The notes beneath the pieces were generated by a model. The model was not told where the DNA came from, did not search any database, and was given only the letters and a program-made list of their open reading frames with translations. A stretch of 64,000 bases of DNA from assembly GCA_024305405.1 (NCBI GenBank), contig JAKNDB010000110.1:2232001-2296000 (forward strand), read 5' to 3'. The stretch's first letter is position 1; the number at the start of each line of letters is the position of its first letter. The position numbers and the translations under genes are program-made. The DNA is from Dirofilaria immitis. Lineage: Eukaryota > Nematoda > Chromadorea > Rhabditida > Onchocercidae. Below are positions 15,234-26,628 of this stretch, piece after piece.

Positions 15234-18200
15234 TCAAAGAACTAACATAACGCTAGCGATATGACTACATCGCTGCCTTAATCCGCAACTGCAGTACCAC
15301 TGCAGTGAATCGAGATCATCACGATGTGTCGCCTCTACAACATGCGGTGAACCATCTCTTGCTCGAACTGCAAATGTCATTGGACTAACGAGGCGCACAT
15401 AAGCACTGAAAAAAATTTGCTGGAACTCGATGAAAAACTTTTTAACTAGAAATTTAAAAAATCAGATGTGTTATTATGAAGAAAAAAATTATTCTCACTT
15501 TCTAGAAAATGGCAAGCGTGAATCATCAGCATCGACAATAAACTCAAAATTTGATCCAGGATGTCCTTCCCAAAAAGAGTACTGCAATACAGCAATGGTT
15601 ACAAAAATTACAATTCCTGAATTGCTCTAAAAGTACCAAATAAGTTTACTTCAGCTATCTGGAAACCAACTTACTAAAAATAATTAAATCTGCTTACCTT
15701 GTAGAAGGTAAGTCAATTTAGCCAGCAAGAGATCCAGTGTGATTTTGATACTCATTATCAAGACACGTCGACAATGTTGAACTATCATTCACTCCATCAT
15801 GTGATAAACGTTTGTAAGAACGATTTGGACACATGCTGAATGCGGTCATCACTATATTTTCCATGGCCGGCGCATATGGCAATTTGGGTAACTGAATCAA
15901 AAAAACAAATTTAAGAAAGGCTTGAACTGCAAATACGAAAATACGAGGAAAAAGAAAAACATTTAAGAGGCTCAGTTATAACGTAATTTGCTCGGATCAG
16001 AAACTAAGTAACGAACTTCCTACATTAAAATTAAAGCGTGAAATTCATTCAGCAAATATAATACCTTTAAATGACTCTGCTGGAAACGCTCCTATAACAT
16101 TTCTTCAATCGCCATGCACCTGACTGGTGTAGCCCAGCAATAAACAACCTCCGATATGCATTTGACAGCAAAAACAGTGATATGATAATAGTATCAAGTA
16201 AAGCGTTACTATCGCAGAGCTGTGAAACAAGCTGAAAAAAAAATTGAATATTAAAATTATTTTCATGATGAAAAGACAATTTGTACATATGCTATAGCCC
16301 AGATACTTTTCAACATAAGTGAAATATGTTAATTACCTTACTTAAACCTTTACACGGTCGCCATGTTATACCCTTGTCGGCATCTGGCACACCGCAGTTC
16401 TTTAAATGCCAAATGGAACTCGTAAATTTGAAATCATTCCAAACATTATCAAAATAACTGTACACATCCGGCCGCTCCGTATAACGTTTGCACGCACTTA
16501 TTTTGCCCCACATCTATAATATGTGTAAAACGGCCTATATTAAATTTTTAAATCAAATTAAGATTTGCCATAATTTTTTGGCATTTCGCTATAACAACCA
16601 AAAGAAAAAAAAGATTTATTAATTTTAGTCAAAATTAACTCGACCCTCATGCTTACCTCATCGAAAAGTTTTCATAAGTACAGCTCATCAAAATATTCAT
16701 ATCACTTGCATATTCATTCAAATTAGCTCCTCCAAAAAGAGTTTCAATATAACTAAGTTTGACTCTTTTAAAATCATCCCAGCATCGAATGTGTTCAGCT
16801 ACCTGAAATCTTACCACTGATCAAAATACAAAAAATATTTTAAAAACTCTTGATGTAGCGAACGAATCTAAAGTAAATAGCAAGAGTTTAGAAATAACTC
16901 AACAAAAATTCAGCAAGTAAACTACACAAAGTCAAAAAAAGACGAACCGGGAAAGCTTCCGGGGTAAAACAAAGACTTTGGCCGGTAATAATCACAAAAC
17001 GTCCATTCAGAAGTTCACTAAATCTGTCGTACAATGTTGAGAGGAAACTGTCATGATCATCACAACGATCCGGTGATGCAGTCGAACTGATCATGAAAGC
17101 TATAGGTAACACTTGATCACCTATAACATACTCCATTTAGTTTTTCCAACTTAAAAAAAGAAAAAGAAAAAACGTGTTTAAAAACAAAAATGATAAATAC
17201 CATAATTTAACCTTCAAAAAAAGGATGCATAAATGCAAGTGTGGAAACATGATAATCGACAGTAACTGGTTCGGTATGGTAGAAAAGCTGAACTGTACGG
17301 AATGGAGTGCCTTGTTGTAAATAACCTGCCACAGCGATTAGCTGTTCCACCAATGGATAACAAAACAAGTAAACTACAGACACACCAGAATCATCAAATT
17401 CAACTCGTTCCAAAAAAGTTTCCTCATTTTCATACTATAATATAGGTGATATGAAACAGTTATAAATATCTGGATTGGGTAAACTGTAAAAAGAACTTGA
17501 ATTATAAAGAAAAGAAACAATGCTGGTTAATAATCTTTATTGCAAGGCTAGAAGATTCACGTACCAATAACTGCCGTTGAAGACTCTGAATATTGGACAA
17601 CAAGGTTTGACGGTATTTGTTTCTCTCTTCTTCAGATGAATGATCATTCAACATAGGTAATGGCAACAAGTGTAACGAATGCAAATCCTCAACTCCTTGT
17701 TGTGCTTCACTGTATGCCAACATAGCCATTGGATCATTGTTCCGCATACACTAAAAAACCGGTCACTGATAACTTCCTAAACACAGATTTTGCTGAAGAT
17801 GAAATGACAATCATAAATTCCATTTCAAATCAAACCAACTAAAGCGATGTCGAAAATCCGTATTGGATGAAAACAAATTTTTCTAAGAGTACTATTGACA
17901 AATATATGGTAACAAAGTAGTATCTGTAGAAACCACAAAGCAATCATGGAAGTCTGTTTGCATCCCTCACTGCATATTTAATAATTTCAGGAAAGATCCT
18001 TACTCTGGCTGAAACTTCTGCCGCATGTTTTCGTCACCAATATAATGCATGACCATTATGCCATAATTTTCGCCTTTTAAAGAAAAACGATATTTCCTGA
18101 ATTCAATATTTCTTCTTCAAAATTGAAAAACTTTCTAAAGTTGGAGTTTTACAGTACAAGCAACCGAATGGAAATATTCCATTTTTTTCTATGGACATGT

Positions 18201-19442
18201 CTTTAACTGAAGTAAATAACATGTGCGGAGAAATACAAAAACAAGAAAAAACAAGTACATGAATAAATAGCTGTAAGTAAAAAATAGATAAATAATTTCA
18301 AAGTGAATAAGCATACTTGAAACTCGGATCTCCAGCTGGATTATTTGGATCATACAGAAAATGATAAGTGCGCACAAGCCTATTGCCAACACTCTGAATT
18401 AATTTCACACCTTTGGAGCGACCCCAGCGATAGCCATCATTGTGAAGGGCGCGATTTTGGTCAATACTGAAATATGCTTATCCTAAAACATTACATATTT
18501 TAAATTAACGAAGCAAAGTCCTATACCATTTTTCAACGAGTTTAAATGAATATTTGAATTACGGTAATGTCTCAAATGTCGAACAAAATTCTAACCCATG
18601 ACAGTCGTAAACAATTATTGTTCCCCCTACGGGTCTCAATTTTGGCATATCCAAACTGATGATTGATGGATCTCTTTTCGCTCTTCCTGAAGACAATATC
18701 ATAATTGCAAAAAGCAGAGTTCTATTTTGCGTTGACTAATCTTTTATTTCTCACTTATTAAGAATACTTACTAGGAAAAATTGCTTTTATTACTTGGAAA
18801 AACAGAAGAGAAGCAATCATACACTTTTATTTTCACATAACCAAGAACGGAGAATCAAACCGGTCAAATCAACTTACGGATAAGATCGAGATAAAATCGA
18901 TATGGATACAGACGCTGATGACCCGTAAAACAGAAATGAGGATTGTTTGGATTTGGTGCCAATTCCTGTTCCTTTCTTACACTATATGTAGTCGACTTTC
19001 CATAAGTATAATTTTTCCGAACTAATTCATTCGGCCAAATGCGCCGATCAATTCGTCGAATCGCATACGCTGGAGTCGTGATACGACGGATTTTCATTAC
19101 TGGCTGATTTTCATCTTCGTCTTCATCAATCTCTCTAAGTTTGAACATTTTTGTAATGAATACTTTTTAAATTTAGAAGAAAAGTAAAAATAACAGGAAT
19201 TAATAATAAGTGTCATGAATTAAAAGACAGAAATACCGTTTACAGAGTTTAATTTTACTCGTTGTTGGCACCGTTTCCTGCGGAAAATTAGTCGTTGTAT
19301 CACCTTCAACATCGACCAACTCATGAACGCCGCTATCGCCTATTCCGCCTCCCACGTCAACATCTTCCGATGGCTCTTCTAATGCAGCGGTAGCTGTACG
19401 TCGTCGTAACGTTGGACGTAAATTCTTATTTCCTCCCGGCAT
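15234..19442 (-). CDS. MULE transposase-derived protein with C-terminal SWIM zinc finger
   Basis: Probable domesticated Mutator-like transposase. Exons, 5' to 3': 19237-19442, 18878-19134, 18596-18686, 18317-18466, 18004-18096, an unresolved one near 17880-17990, 17565-17750, 17212-17434, 16948-17120, 16657-16802, 16337-16513, 16065-16231, 15698-15891, 15499-15581, 15234-15405. An acidic N-terminus is followed by a WRKY/FLYWCH-like block (DGYRWGRSKG), a DDE-like core (VTVDYHVSTLAF, then DQVLPIAFMISS, then VIITGQSLCF and AFPVAEHIRCW), a helical part with PDVYSYFDNVWNDF, and a SWIM finger CSCGLRQRCSH. MULEs usually have TD at the second catalytic site; here it reads ITGQ, so the acidic residue looks lost. 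Start ATG 19442 follows an acceptor (ggtgtag). Exons 16657-16802, 16065-16231, 15698-15891 and 15499-15581 each need a one-base homopolymer correction. No nematode ortholog is named, because I cannot verify one. Confidence 0.68.
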
Positions 19443-20714
19443 TATTCTACCGTTACTACACCGTAAAAAATTTTCCAAACAATACAGATTCAACATTTTC
19501 CAAGAGATGTGAACAATTCATTAACATAGAATTAGCTTAACTCAAAAGCAAAACATCCTCCTGCCTCCCTCAACTCCAAACTAAGAACTATCCATACATA
19601 GCGTACAAACTTCTGAACAAAGAACTGTCTACGTACAAAGTGCAGACAAGCGACAAGGCCACGGACCGCCAGTACTATGGCTGTGGGCCGCGATCAATAA
19701 AGTTTTACGCGAACTTAACCTCCGCCCATCACCGTACTACATCATGACGCTGTCTCTCCTCGTATCGGATCTCTATCTACTTAATACTATTTTGCCGACG
19801 AGCGAAAATAACGAACATCTGTTGGATACCGCATTTCATATTTCAAATTCGGTTGGGACAGCAACTTTCTGCATGTTTTGTGTTGATTTAAGCTGATTTG
19901 TAGGAAATAAGGTTTCTCCCGCAATATATAAATGTTTGCTTGGCCAGGTAGCATAATTTACGTGTTATTCTTACGCCAAGTTACTGTTAGAATTATTCAT
20001 CGCTACTCTTTGGCCACTTTTTCATCCCATTCTCACATCATTCCTCACGTCTCTTGTCGATCACCATTGTCTGTTCTATTACAGGAGTTATTCATAAATT
20101 CTAATTCCTTCAAATGCAACGATATTTCTCCAGCTTTTGCCTGTTTATAACATATGTCTTTCTTACTGATCCAAATATTTTAAAATTCATAAATTTCTAA
20201 ATTTCTCGTTGTGGTCTCTTTTCATTCCACGGTTCGTAACGATCACATTCAAAGATGATTGAAGATAGGTTTTTGGTTAATTTATATAAACTTATAACTT
20301 TATTCTCAATTATTTTGCTCGATAATTACATCGTATCATAGGGACGAAGTACCTGATATATATGACATTTATAGAAATGAAATCCAGTATTTGAGGTTAC
20401 AGATATGTTGATCAAATAACATTATATCAGTACGACTGCTTAGTAAATTCGTTGTTAAGGATTAGTTTTGTGTTAGGACGTATGGCATTTTGTGCTTTGA
20501 ATAATTTATTTTTGGGAGTTATTTATTCTTAAATGGGTTCAAAAAATTATCGCAACTTTACTATTGCAAGATGTTTCCTATTTCAAAACTTCTTTGCAGC
20601 TGGTATTTCCAGTAACTTGTAATAAATCAAGAGTTGTCGTATTTCTTTCTTGCTGATTTATTGGAATTCGTATATGTTCACTGTTCAGTGAATACGGTGG
20701 TGCTGTCTCATGAA
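19443..20714. promoter_or_regulatory. Shared upstream region of two divergent genes
   Basis: Separates the start of the MULE-derived gene (-) from the start of the coiled-coil gene (+). The part at 19640-19830 is visibly richer in C and G than its surroundings, as seen for promoters in such genomes. The acceptor ctgttcag ending at 20690 precedes the + gene's ATG and is a likely spliced-leader site. Promoter function is inferred from position only. Confidence 0.45.
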
Positions 20715-23227
20715 ATGAAGAAAATTTGGAGATCACTTTTACGTTCAGTAAAAAATCGAAATTATCAACAAAAGGCAATTAAATATGCTGAAGATATGGA
20801 AAAAACTGGAGTTCGTTTTCATATTATAGGCTAGTAATGTTATTAAAGTGTCTAAATTCCAGTTTTATAATTTTGAACATAAAAATGAGAAATAAGTTGA
20901 TTTACCCGTAAGTCATATTTGTGTCATTTCCATCACTTGTGAATCACTTTGTTCAAGTTATTCTGAAAGAATTATTGGATCTGGCAAAAAATATCTTAGT
21001 TTTGTTTATAAAAATAGTTTATACATTATTTTTTTCTTTTTGCTTGTAGTGATTTTTTCATATTTGTGGATCAAAAATATATATTGATTTATTTATGTAT
21101 ATGTACTTTTTATGTATGTTTTTATATGAGAACTTTCTGACGTAATTTTTCGTACAGTAATTTCTTCGCTCGATGATACTTTGAATTGTTTTCTTGAATA
21201 TAAAAATGCATCAAATATATTTTTATTCGTAAAATTCGATAGCAACTTGTGTTCATTATGGAAAGGCTTTCGAGCATAGGAAGTGGGTGTAACTGAAACT
21301 TTAGAAATCTGGCTTGATTTACTTTAGCGTACTCAGCTGATTCAAAAGAATGTTTGGTTTTTAGACAATCCATCGGGCGCCACGATATCCAACAGAGCAA
21401 AAACATTTTCAAAAAATCCAAGCCGACGAGGAAATTAGAAAGGTATAATTTATAAATTAAAATATTATTCTCCAAAAAATGACGATTTTTTGAAGAAAAT
21501 TTCATATCGTTGTGGAGAATGTCTTTCACTGATATCGTTGTGGAGAATGTCTTTCACTGATGCACTATATGCAGTAAAAATATTATAAAGCAATTTTTGA
21601 TATGCTTTGATTTTGTTGTCTTTTTATTCCATTGTTATATAGTATGCTTTTTTTCTCTCTTCGTTTTAGGAAATAAGAAAGCGGGACGATGTTTTGATAG
21701 ATAATATGAACAAAATCACAGTAACTTCTTCCGAACCAAAAAATCGTTGGATATCTACTAAGTACTGTCTTTTTTGAGTAAAAATATTACGAAAATATTG
21801 CTAAAAATTGAACTTTTGTGCACTTTTACATTCTCTATTATCTCGCATCTATTTATAGAGAATTGCAAGCAAAAGATACGGAATGGGTTCATAGAAATGA
21901 TCGGATATGGGAATTCGGATTTTACGAGCCTTCACCGGAAAAAATACCGAAAGGAAAATTAATGTTTCACTGAAGCTATTGAGGCAAGTTAATCACTGAT
22001 TCTATAAATGTATATGTTATGAGCCCTCTGTCAATTTTTTTAAAATTTTTGTAAATTTTTCATTGATATAATAATTTGCAGTATTTAATGTATTAATAAA
22101 ATTTCCTATATTTGCTTTTCACTTTTTAGATTCTGCGAGCACGATGTGATAAAGATTTTGTTTTAAAATTAGATGAAGAACGCCAAGATATCTTACTACC
22201 TCAGATCCTAGAAAGTTTGGAAAATCACCCGGTACGGAAATGTTTCTCTTCAGGCACTGTTTTATTTAAATCACTTAATACTTGATTTTATAGATAGTGA
22301 CCTTGTCAATTTATGCAATTTACAGGCTATGCAGAGGATTGACAAAGAAGCTTTTGACACAATCTGGCAATATTTTAGACCATTCGAACGGAAAGAACAG
22401 CAATATGTACGATTTTTTCAGAATTTTAGATTTTCGTATTGTTTTAGGATTTTACTGCTAGTAGGTTCAAATCATTGAATTATTAGTTCTCCAATAATTT
22501 TCATTGTTACTAGTAAACTAATGGATATATCATATGTAAAAAGTTATCGTTATGATGTCACAAATTCCTCTTATAAATCAAAGTATCTGTAAGGTCAGCT
22601 GTTGCAATGAAAGCACATCTACTGTCGTTTCTAATCTAATTTTGATACTGTAACCGATTTAAGGAAATTTTTATTTCGCAATACGCAAAAGTTTTCGGTA
22701 CAATTTTTTTGTTTTAGATTGTTAAAAGGAAAGATATTGATGAACTTCGTGATGCAATGCTAGGTTTCTACAAAGATCAGAAAATGCCAACATTTGAAAG
22801 TTTAAAAAAATGAGAGAGCAGAAATTGGAGGCTGAATTACATACTCGTTTGGAAGATTTGGTGAGTTAGATTCATTCTTTATTCACAGTTTTTTTTTCAA
22901 ATCCATACCCTTTTTAATTGTTTAGCCAAGAAAAATATTAGTTTTTATAGAACGAAGAGGAGAAAGAAAAGCTTGAACGATTGGCAGAAATGAAGAAATT
23001 AAGAGCAAAGGAAGATATGCGACTTTCACAAGAACTGAAAAAGGTATGTGCTGCATTACTTTTTGCCTTAATAGTATGTATATGAGATGATATTTAGAAA
23101 TTTTTTCATAATTCATAAAAAGTTTTCTACAAAATTCTTGCAGCTTGGTCTTACGGATGAGAACAAACAGCTAAGTGAAGTAATTAAAGATGATGCAGAA
23201 AAACAACGTTTGGAGCAAGCGAAATAA
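20715..23227 (+). CDS. Uncharacterised basic, coiled-coil protein (possibly mitochondrial)
   Basis: Eight exons: 20715-20833, 21670-21761, 21859-21983, 22130-22231, 22326-22406, 22718-22860, 22951-23043, 23144-23227; about 280 aa. The N-terminus (MKKIWRSLLRSVKNRN) is basic and amphipathic, as in a mitochondrial presequence. A middle segment reads NDRIWEFGFYEPSPEKIPKG. The C-terminal third is charged and predicted coiled coil (NEEEKEKLERLAEMKKLRAK). I do not recognise the family; a mitochondrial ribosome-associated protein is one guess from composition only. Exon 3 ends at a GC donor (gag|gcaagt, 21984). Three one-base homopolymer corrections are needed: T4 near 20818, T3 near 21965, A7 near 22805. 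They also restore intron phases. AATAAA at 23328 lies about 100 bases past the stop. The MTU1 gene follows on the same strand 570 bases later, so an operon is possible. Confidence 0.75.
21122..21529 (-). other. Unexplained 135-codon open frame, antisense in intron 1 of the coiled-coil gene
   Basis: An open frame unusually long for this AT-rich window, starting ATGAAAGACATT (reverse strand). It contains segments such as CWISWRPMDCLKTKHSF and NQARFLKFQLHPLPMLESL, with a less AT-rich core at about 21240-21420. No family recognised and no splice partners. It could be a retained or decayed insertion, a host-intron gene, or chance. Confidence 0.25.
21505..21561. repeat. Tandem duplication, unit of about 29 bases
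   Basis: The unit gatatcgttgtggagaatg followed by tctttcact occurs twice head to tail in the intron. It overlaps the first codons of the antisense open frame at 21122-21529, so it could have created that frame's start. Confidence 0.85.
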
Positions 23228-23796
23228 TTGATAGTCAGGTATTGTATATGCAATCAATAGGTGTCCTATATTAAATATGTATATGTACTTAGTATTAATT
23301 GAATGCTGAATAAGTTGTTGTGTGCTGAATAAAAAATTAAATGTGAAATTTGTTCCTATCTCTTGTTTAGAGTTCAGTCACTCAGCTTCATTTATTTTCA
23401 TACTACATTGTGCATTTTTGCAAATTAAATGGACTATCTTTGAATAAGTTATTGAGATATAGAAAGAATGGCGTCGTACGGGATAATTGAGGCAAGTAGT
23501 TCATAATTCTTTATTATTAAAAAGACCGATTATCACTAATGCTGCTTGTCATTCATCATCACACATCTTTTTAAGTGATGATCTATATGAAATTTCTCGG
23601 TTGATTAGGTTATCGTTAATGAATGACTTGTCAATATCATACATTATGTACTGTCATGAACCCTATCCTTAGTTAAAAAAAAAAAAAACTGCTTTTTTGT
23701 TTTTACTTTATTGTGTATTCGGTATTCATGACGTTATTTTTCAATTTCTTCAGATTAATTTCTTCAAATGAACATTTAATAATAAATTTGGTAACA
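23228..23796. other. Spacer between two same-strand genes
   Basis: Contains a polyadenylation signal AATAAA at 23328 for the upstream gene and an acceptor ttcttcag (ends about 23754) ahead of the MTU1 start. This is compatible with either separate promoters or an operon with a long intercistronic region. No gene seen. Confidence 0.55.
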
Positions 23797-26031
23797 ATGA
23801 AGCAAATCCAGAAAGTAGTATGTGCAATTTCCGGTGGTGTTGACAGCGCGGTTTCTGCATATTTGTTGAAGAAGCGAGGATTTGATGTCATTGGTGTCCA
23901 TATGGTATGGTATATTCTATACACTTAACTGTTACAGTTAGAAAAGATGATGTATTCATTTATATGTTTGTAAAATATATTTCAGTATTTTAAAATGGGA
24001 TACTGCATTAGTTGTTAAGCAATTCTTCTAAGGTAAATTGGGATCGTGTTGAAGAGGATTCGAGCAACTGTCCGCAATCTACGGATCAGAAAGATGCAGA
24101 AAAAGTGTGCAAGCATTTACAGATACCTTTTCATGTGATCAATTTTGTAGATAAATATTGGAACGAAATTTTTACGTAAGTTTAAATTAGCTTAACATGA
24201 TTAGATGTAATTCATGCTTTTTATATTTTCTTCGTTTGGCCTTTTGCCATTTATTTTAGAGAGAAGTAAATTAAGCTAAAACTATTGTTCGATTTAGATA
24301 TTTGGTGGATAACTATCGAAAAGGAAGGACGATCGTGTCTGATGTGCATTGCAATAAAATAATAAAATTCGATCGATTTCATAAATATGCATTTGACGAG
24401 CTTCATGCTGATGCTGTTGCAACTGGTCATTTTGCAAGAACAAATTTTGGTGATTTTCTGGAAAAGCGTTTGGAAACTGGATGTGAGTGAGTAAATTTGA
24501 TATGCTTTATATAAAAAACTGCAGTGACTTGAGTTGTTCAGGGAAAAAGAAATCAAGATTTCATGACTTATTTTGTATTTTATGAATCTTCCTTGTATTG
24601 CATGAATGAAGTTTTAGTTATCGATTTTAGTTTATATCAGATGTTTGCTTATTTATAACTTTTCCGTAATGTCTTATTTTATCGAAGTGATTATTAGTGA
24701 TAAGATTGCTTGCTGCTGTGGATCCGATCAAAGACCAAACATTTTTCTTGTCGACTTTAACACAATCGCAGTTGAGAAGGTCGATGTTTCCAGTAGGTTC
24801 GTTAACAAAACAGCAAGTACGCCAAATTGCAGTTGACATTGGGATGACCGGAATTGCAGAAAAACGGGAAGTGAGTTTTTTTCGCTTTATTTCCTTCTCA
24901 CTTTTGTTTCTGGTAAATTTGTAACGAGAAAATGGAGAGACAGGAGATTTAACCTAACAGCGTTAAGTGAAAGTGTTTATCTTGTAATTAAATTAAATTT
25001 TTTAGAGTATGGGAATTTGCTTCATTGGAAAAAGAAAACGTTTTGATGCTTTTATTAATCAGGTAAGTCGAGGTGATGAAATCCACTGAATTCCATTGGA
25101 CCGGTTTCTGTAAATAGTAATTTGAGGGGAAGGTTTTTTTAAGAGATTGTGGTGTTTCTGTACATATCAGCAATAAAAATATAGTTTTATAGTATATTGA
25201 ACCTGTAATTGGGCCAGCGAGAGACATCGATACTGGTAAGGTTGTTTTTGAACACAGAGGTATACATCACTATACAATTGGTAAACGCATTACAATGGTA
25301 CCTGATCATTGTCAGAGCGCTGTTGGTTTATTTGCTGCTGGTCTTGATAATAAAACACAAACTCTGTGGGTGGTCCGTTTTTTTCCAGTTTATTTCAATA
25401 CTATAAAATATGTAAGGATTAGACTGATATTTAATTTTTAATGAGAAATTTTGAGAAGTCTTTGTAACATTTTTTGAAAAAAAATTACAATGTTTCAATT
25501 TATTTTTGCTCATATCAACAGAATTTTTAAATTTCAACTATTTAAGTGTCAAGGATCTCATCATCCAGCTTTATTTGCTCGTGAATTTGTCGTTGAAGAA
25601 CCGCTTTGGATATCTGAATGTCCTATAGGTGATGCGGGTTCGTTTCTTAGTTTTCTTCCATATTTCTGTAGTTTCTCATTTACTGACTCTTCTGATAAGT
25701 ATGTTGAAATGTTTTCTAGGCACTGTAAAAACGGAATTCCGTTGCCAAAGGACACATCCAGCACTTTTCTGTGAACTTACTCGATTGGAAAAGGGACTTC
25801 TAAAGGTTAAGCCGTATAATCCTATTCGAGCTGCTGCGCCTGGCCAGGTATTTATTTTCTCTCGAACTGTTTTCTTTTTTAAAAAAATTTCAAGTTTTGC
25901 GTAACTTATGGATTTATTTGCTCTTAAGCAAATTGTTAATTTCAGATCTGTGTTTTTACAACGATAGTGAATGTCTTGGTGGCGGTGAAATACAATATGT
26001 TGTAACAACGCTGGCTGATGTAAAAAGCTGA
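23797..26031 (+). CDS. Mitochondrial tRNA-specific 2-thiouridylase (MTU1/TRMU/MnmA family)
   Basis: Catalyses 2-thiolation of the wobble uridine of mitochondrial Lys, Glu and Gln tRNAs. Exons include 23797-23904, 24033-24175, 24298-24486, about 24690-24870, 25006-25062, 25193-25370, about 25547-25632, about 25721-25847, about 25946-26031. Seen: PP-loop SGGVDSA at residues 12-18, first catalytic Cys in [30 protein letters not shown], second catalytic Cys in [24 protein letters not shown], and the C-terminal barrel motifs PIRAAAPGQ and CLGGGEI. The usual TPNPDV segment before the first catalytic Cys reads TIVSDV here. The last exon needs one extra T in a T5 run (about 25953) to reach CLGGGEI, and the 24486/24690 junction does not close without a one-base change. 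No clear presequence is visible upstream of MKQIQKVV. Confidence 0.93.
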
Positions 26032-26628
26032 CAGATTTGATTTCTGTCCTAAATTCTCGTATTCCGTATAAAATAATACATAAGAAGTCGTCTTTCACGC
26101 AAATTTCTTCTTTAATTTCTGCGCTGTTTTAAATTTCGAAATAGTTTTAAGAATATACTAAATCAATCAAAAAAATGTATTAAATTAAATCAATCTAGAA
26201 AAAAATTTGTCCACCAATCTTGTTTTTACTGTATACTGTTAAAATTGTGTCCAAAATTTTTAGCAAAAGGGACAAGTTAGATATGAATCAAGGGATTTAA
26301 AGTTTGAAAATTACAAAAAAAGCAAACTTTTCTACTAGCATTGAATATTGTGTAGGTCAGAGATGGTGATGTGGCCAACTCTTATAAAAATTGATAGTAA
26401 GTCCATTTAATCCCCTTAAATTCCAAAAATTACAAGTCCCCAGAAGGTCTTGAAGTTTTTTTGATTGTGAAGTGAGCTAATCGTATTTTCAGTCGAAAAG
26501 GAAGTTTATAATATTCAAAATCGCTTTTTTAACGGAAAGAATTGGGTATAAATAATGCTGAAAACTGAACAACATTGAAATAAATGTATTGTCACTGAAA
26601 TATGACATTGTTCAATTAGTAGCTTCGA
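26032..26628. other. Intergenic, convergent 3' ends
   Basis: AT-rich sequence between the end of the MTU1 gene (+) and the end of the secreted Cys-rich gene (-). No coding or RNA signal seen. Confidence 0.6.

Noticed and set aside
16310..16513. Independent small gene starting MWGKISACKRY on the minus strand
   Set aside because: Its left edge is an acceptor and its right edge a donor, and it joins the neighbouring exons of the MULE-derived gene once one homopolymer base is corrected.
25676..26098. 140-codon open frame on the minus strand
   Set aside because: It is the complement of the last MTU1 exons, whose sense reading has clear family motifs.
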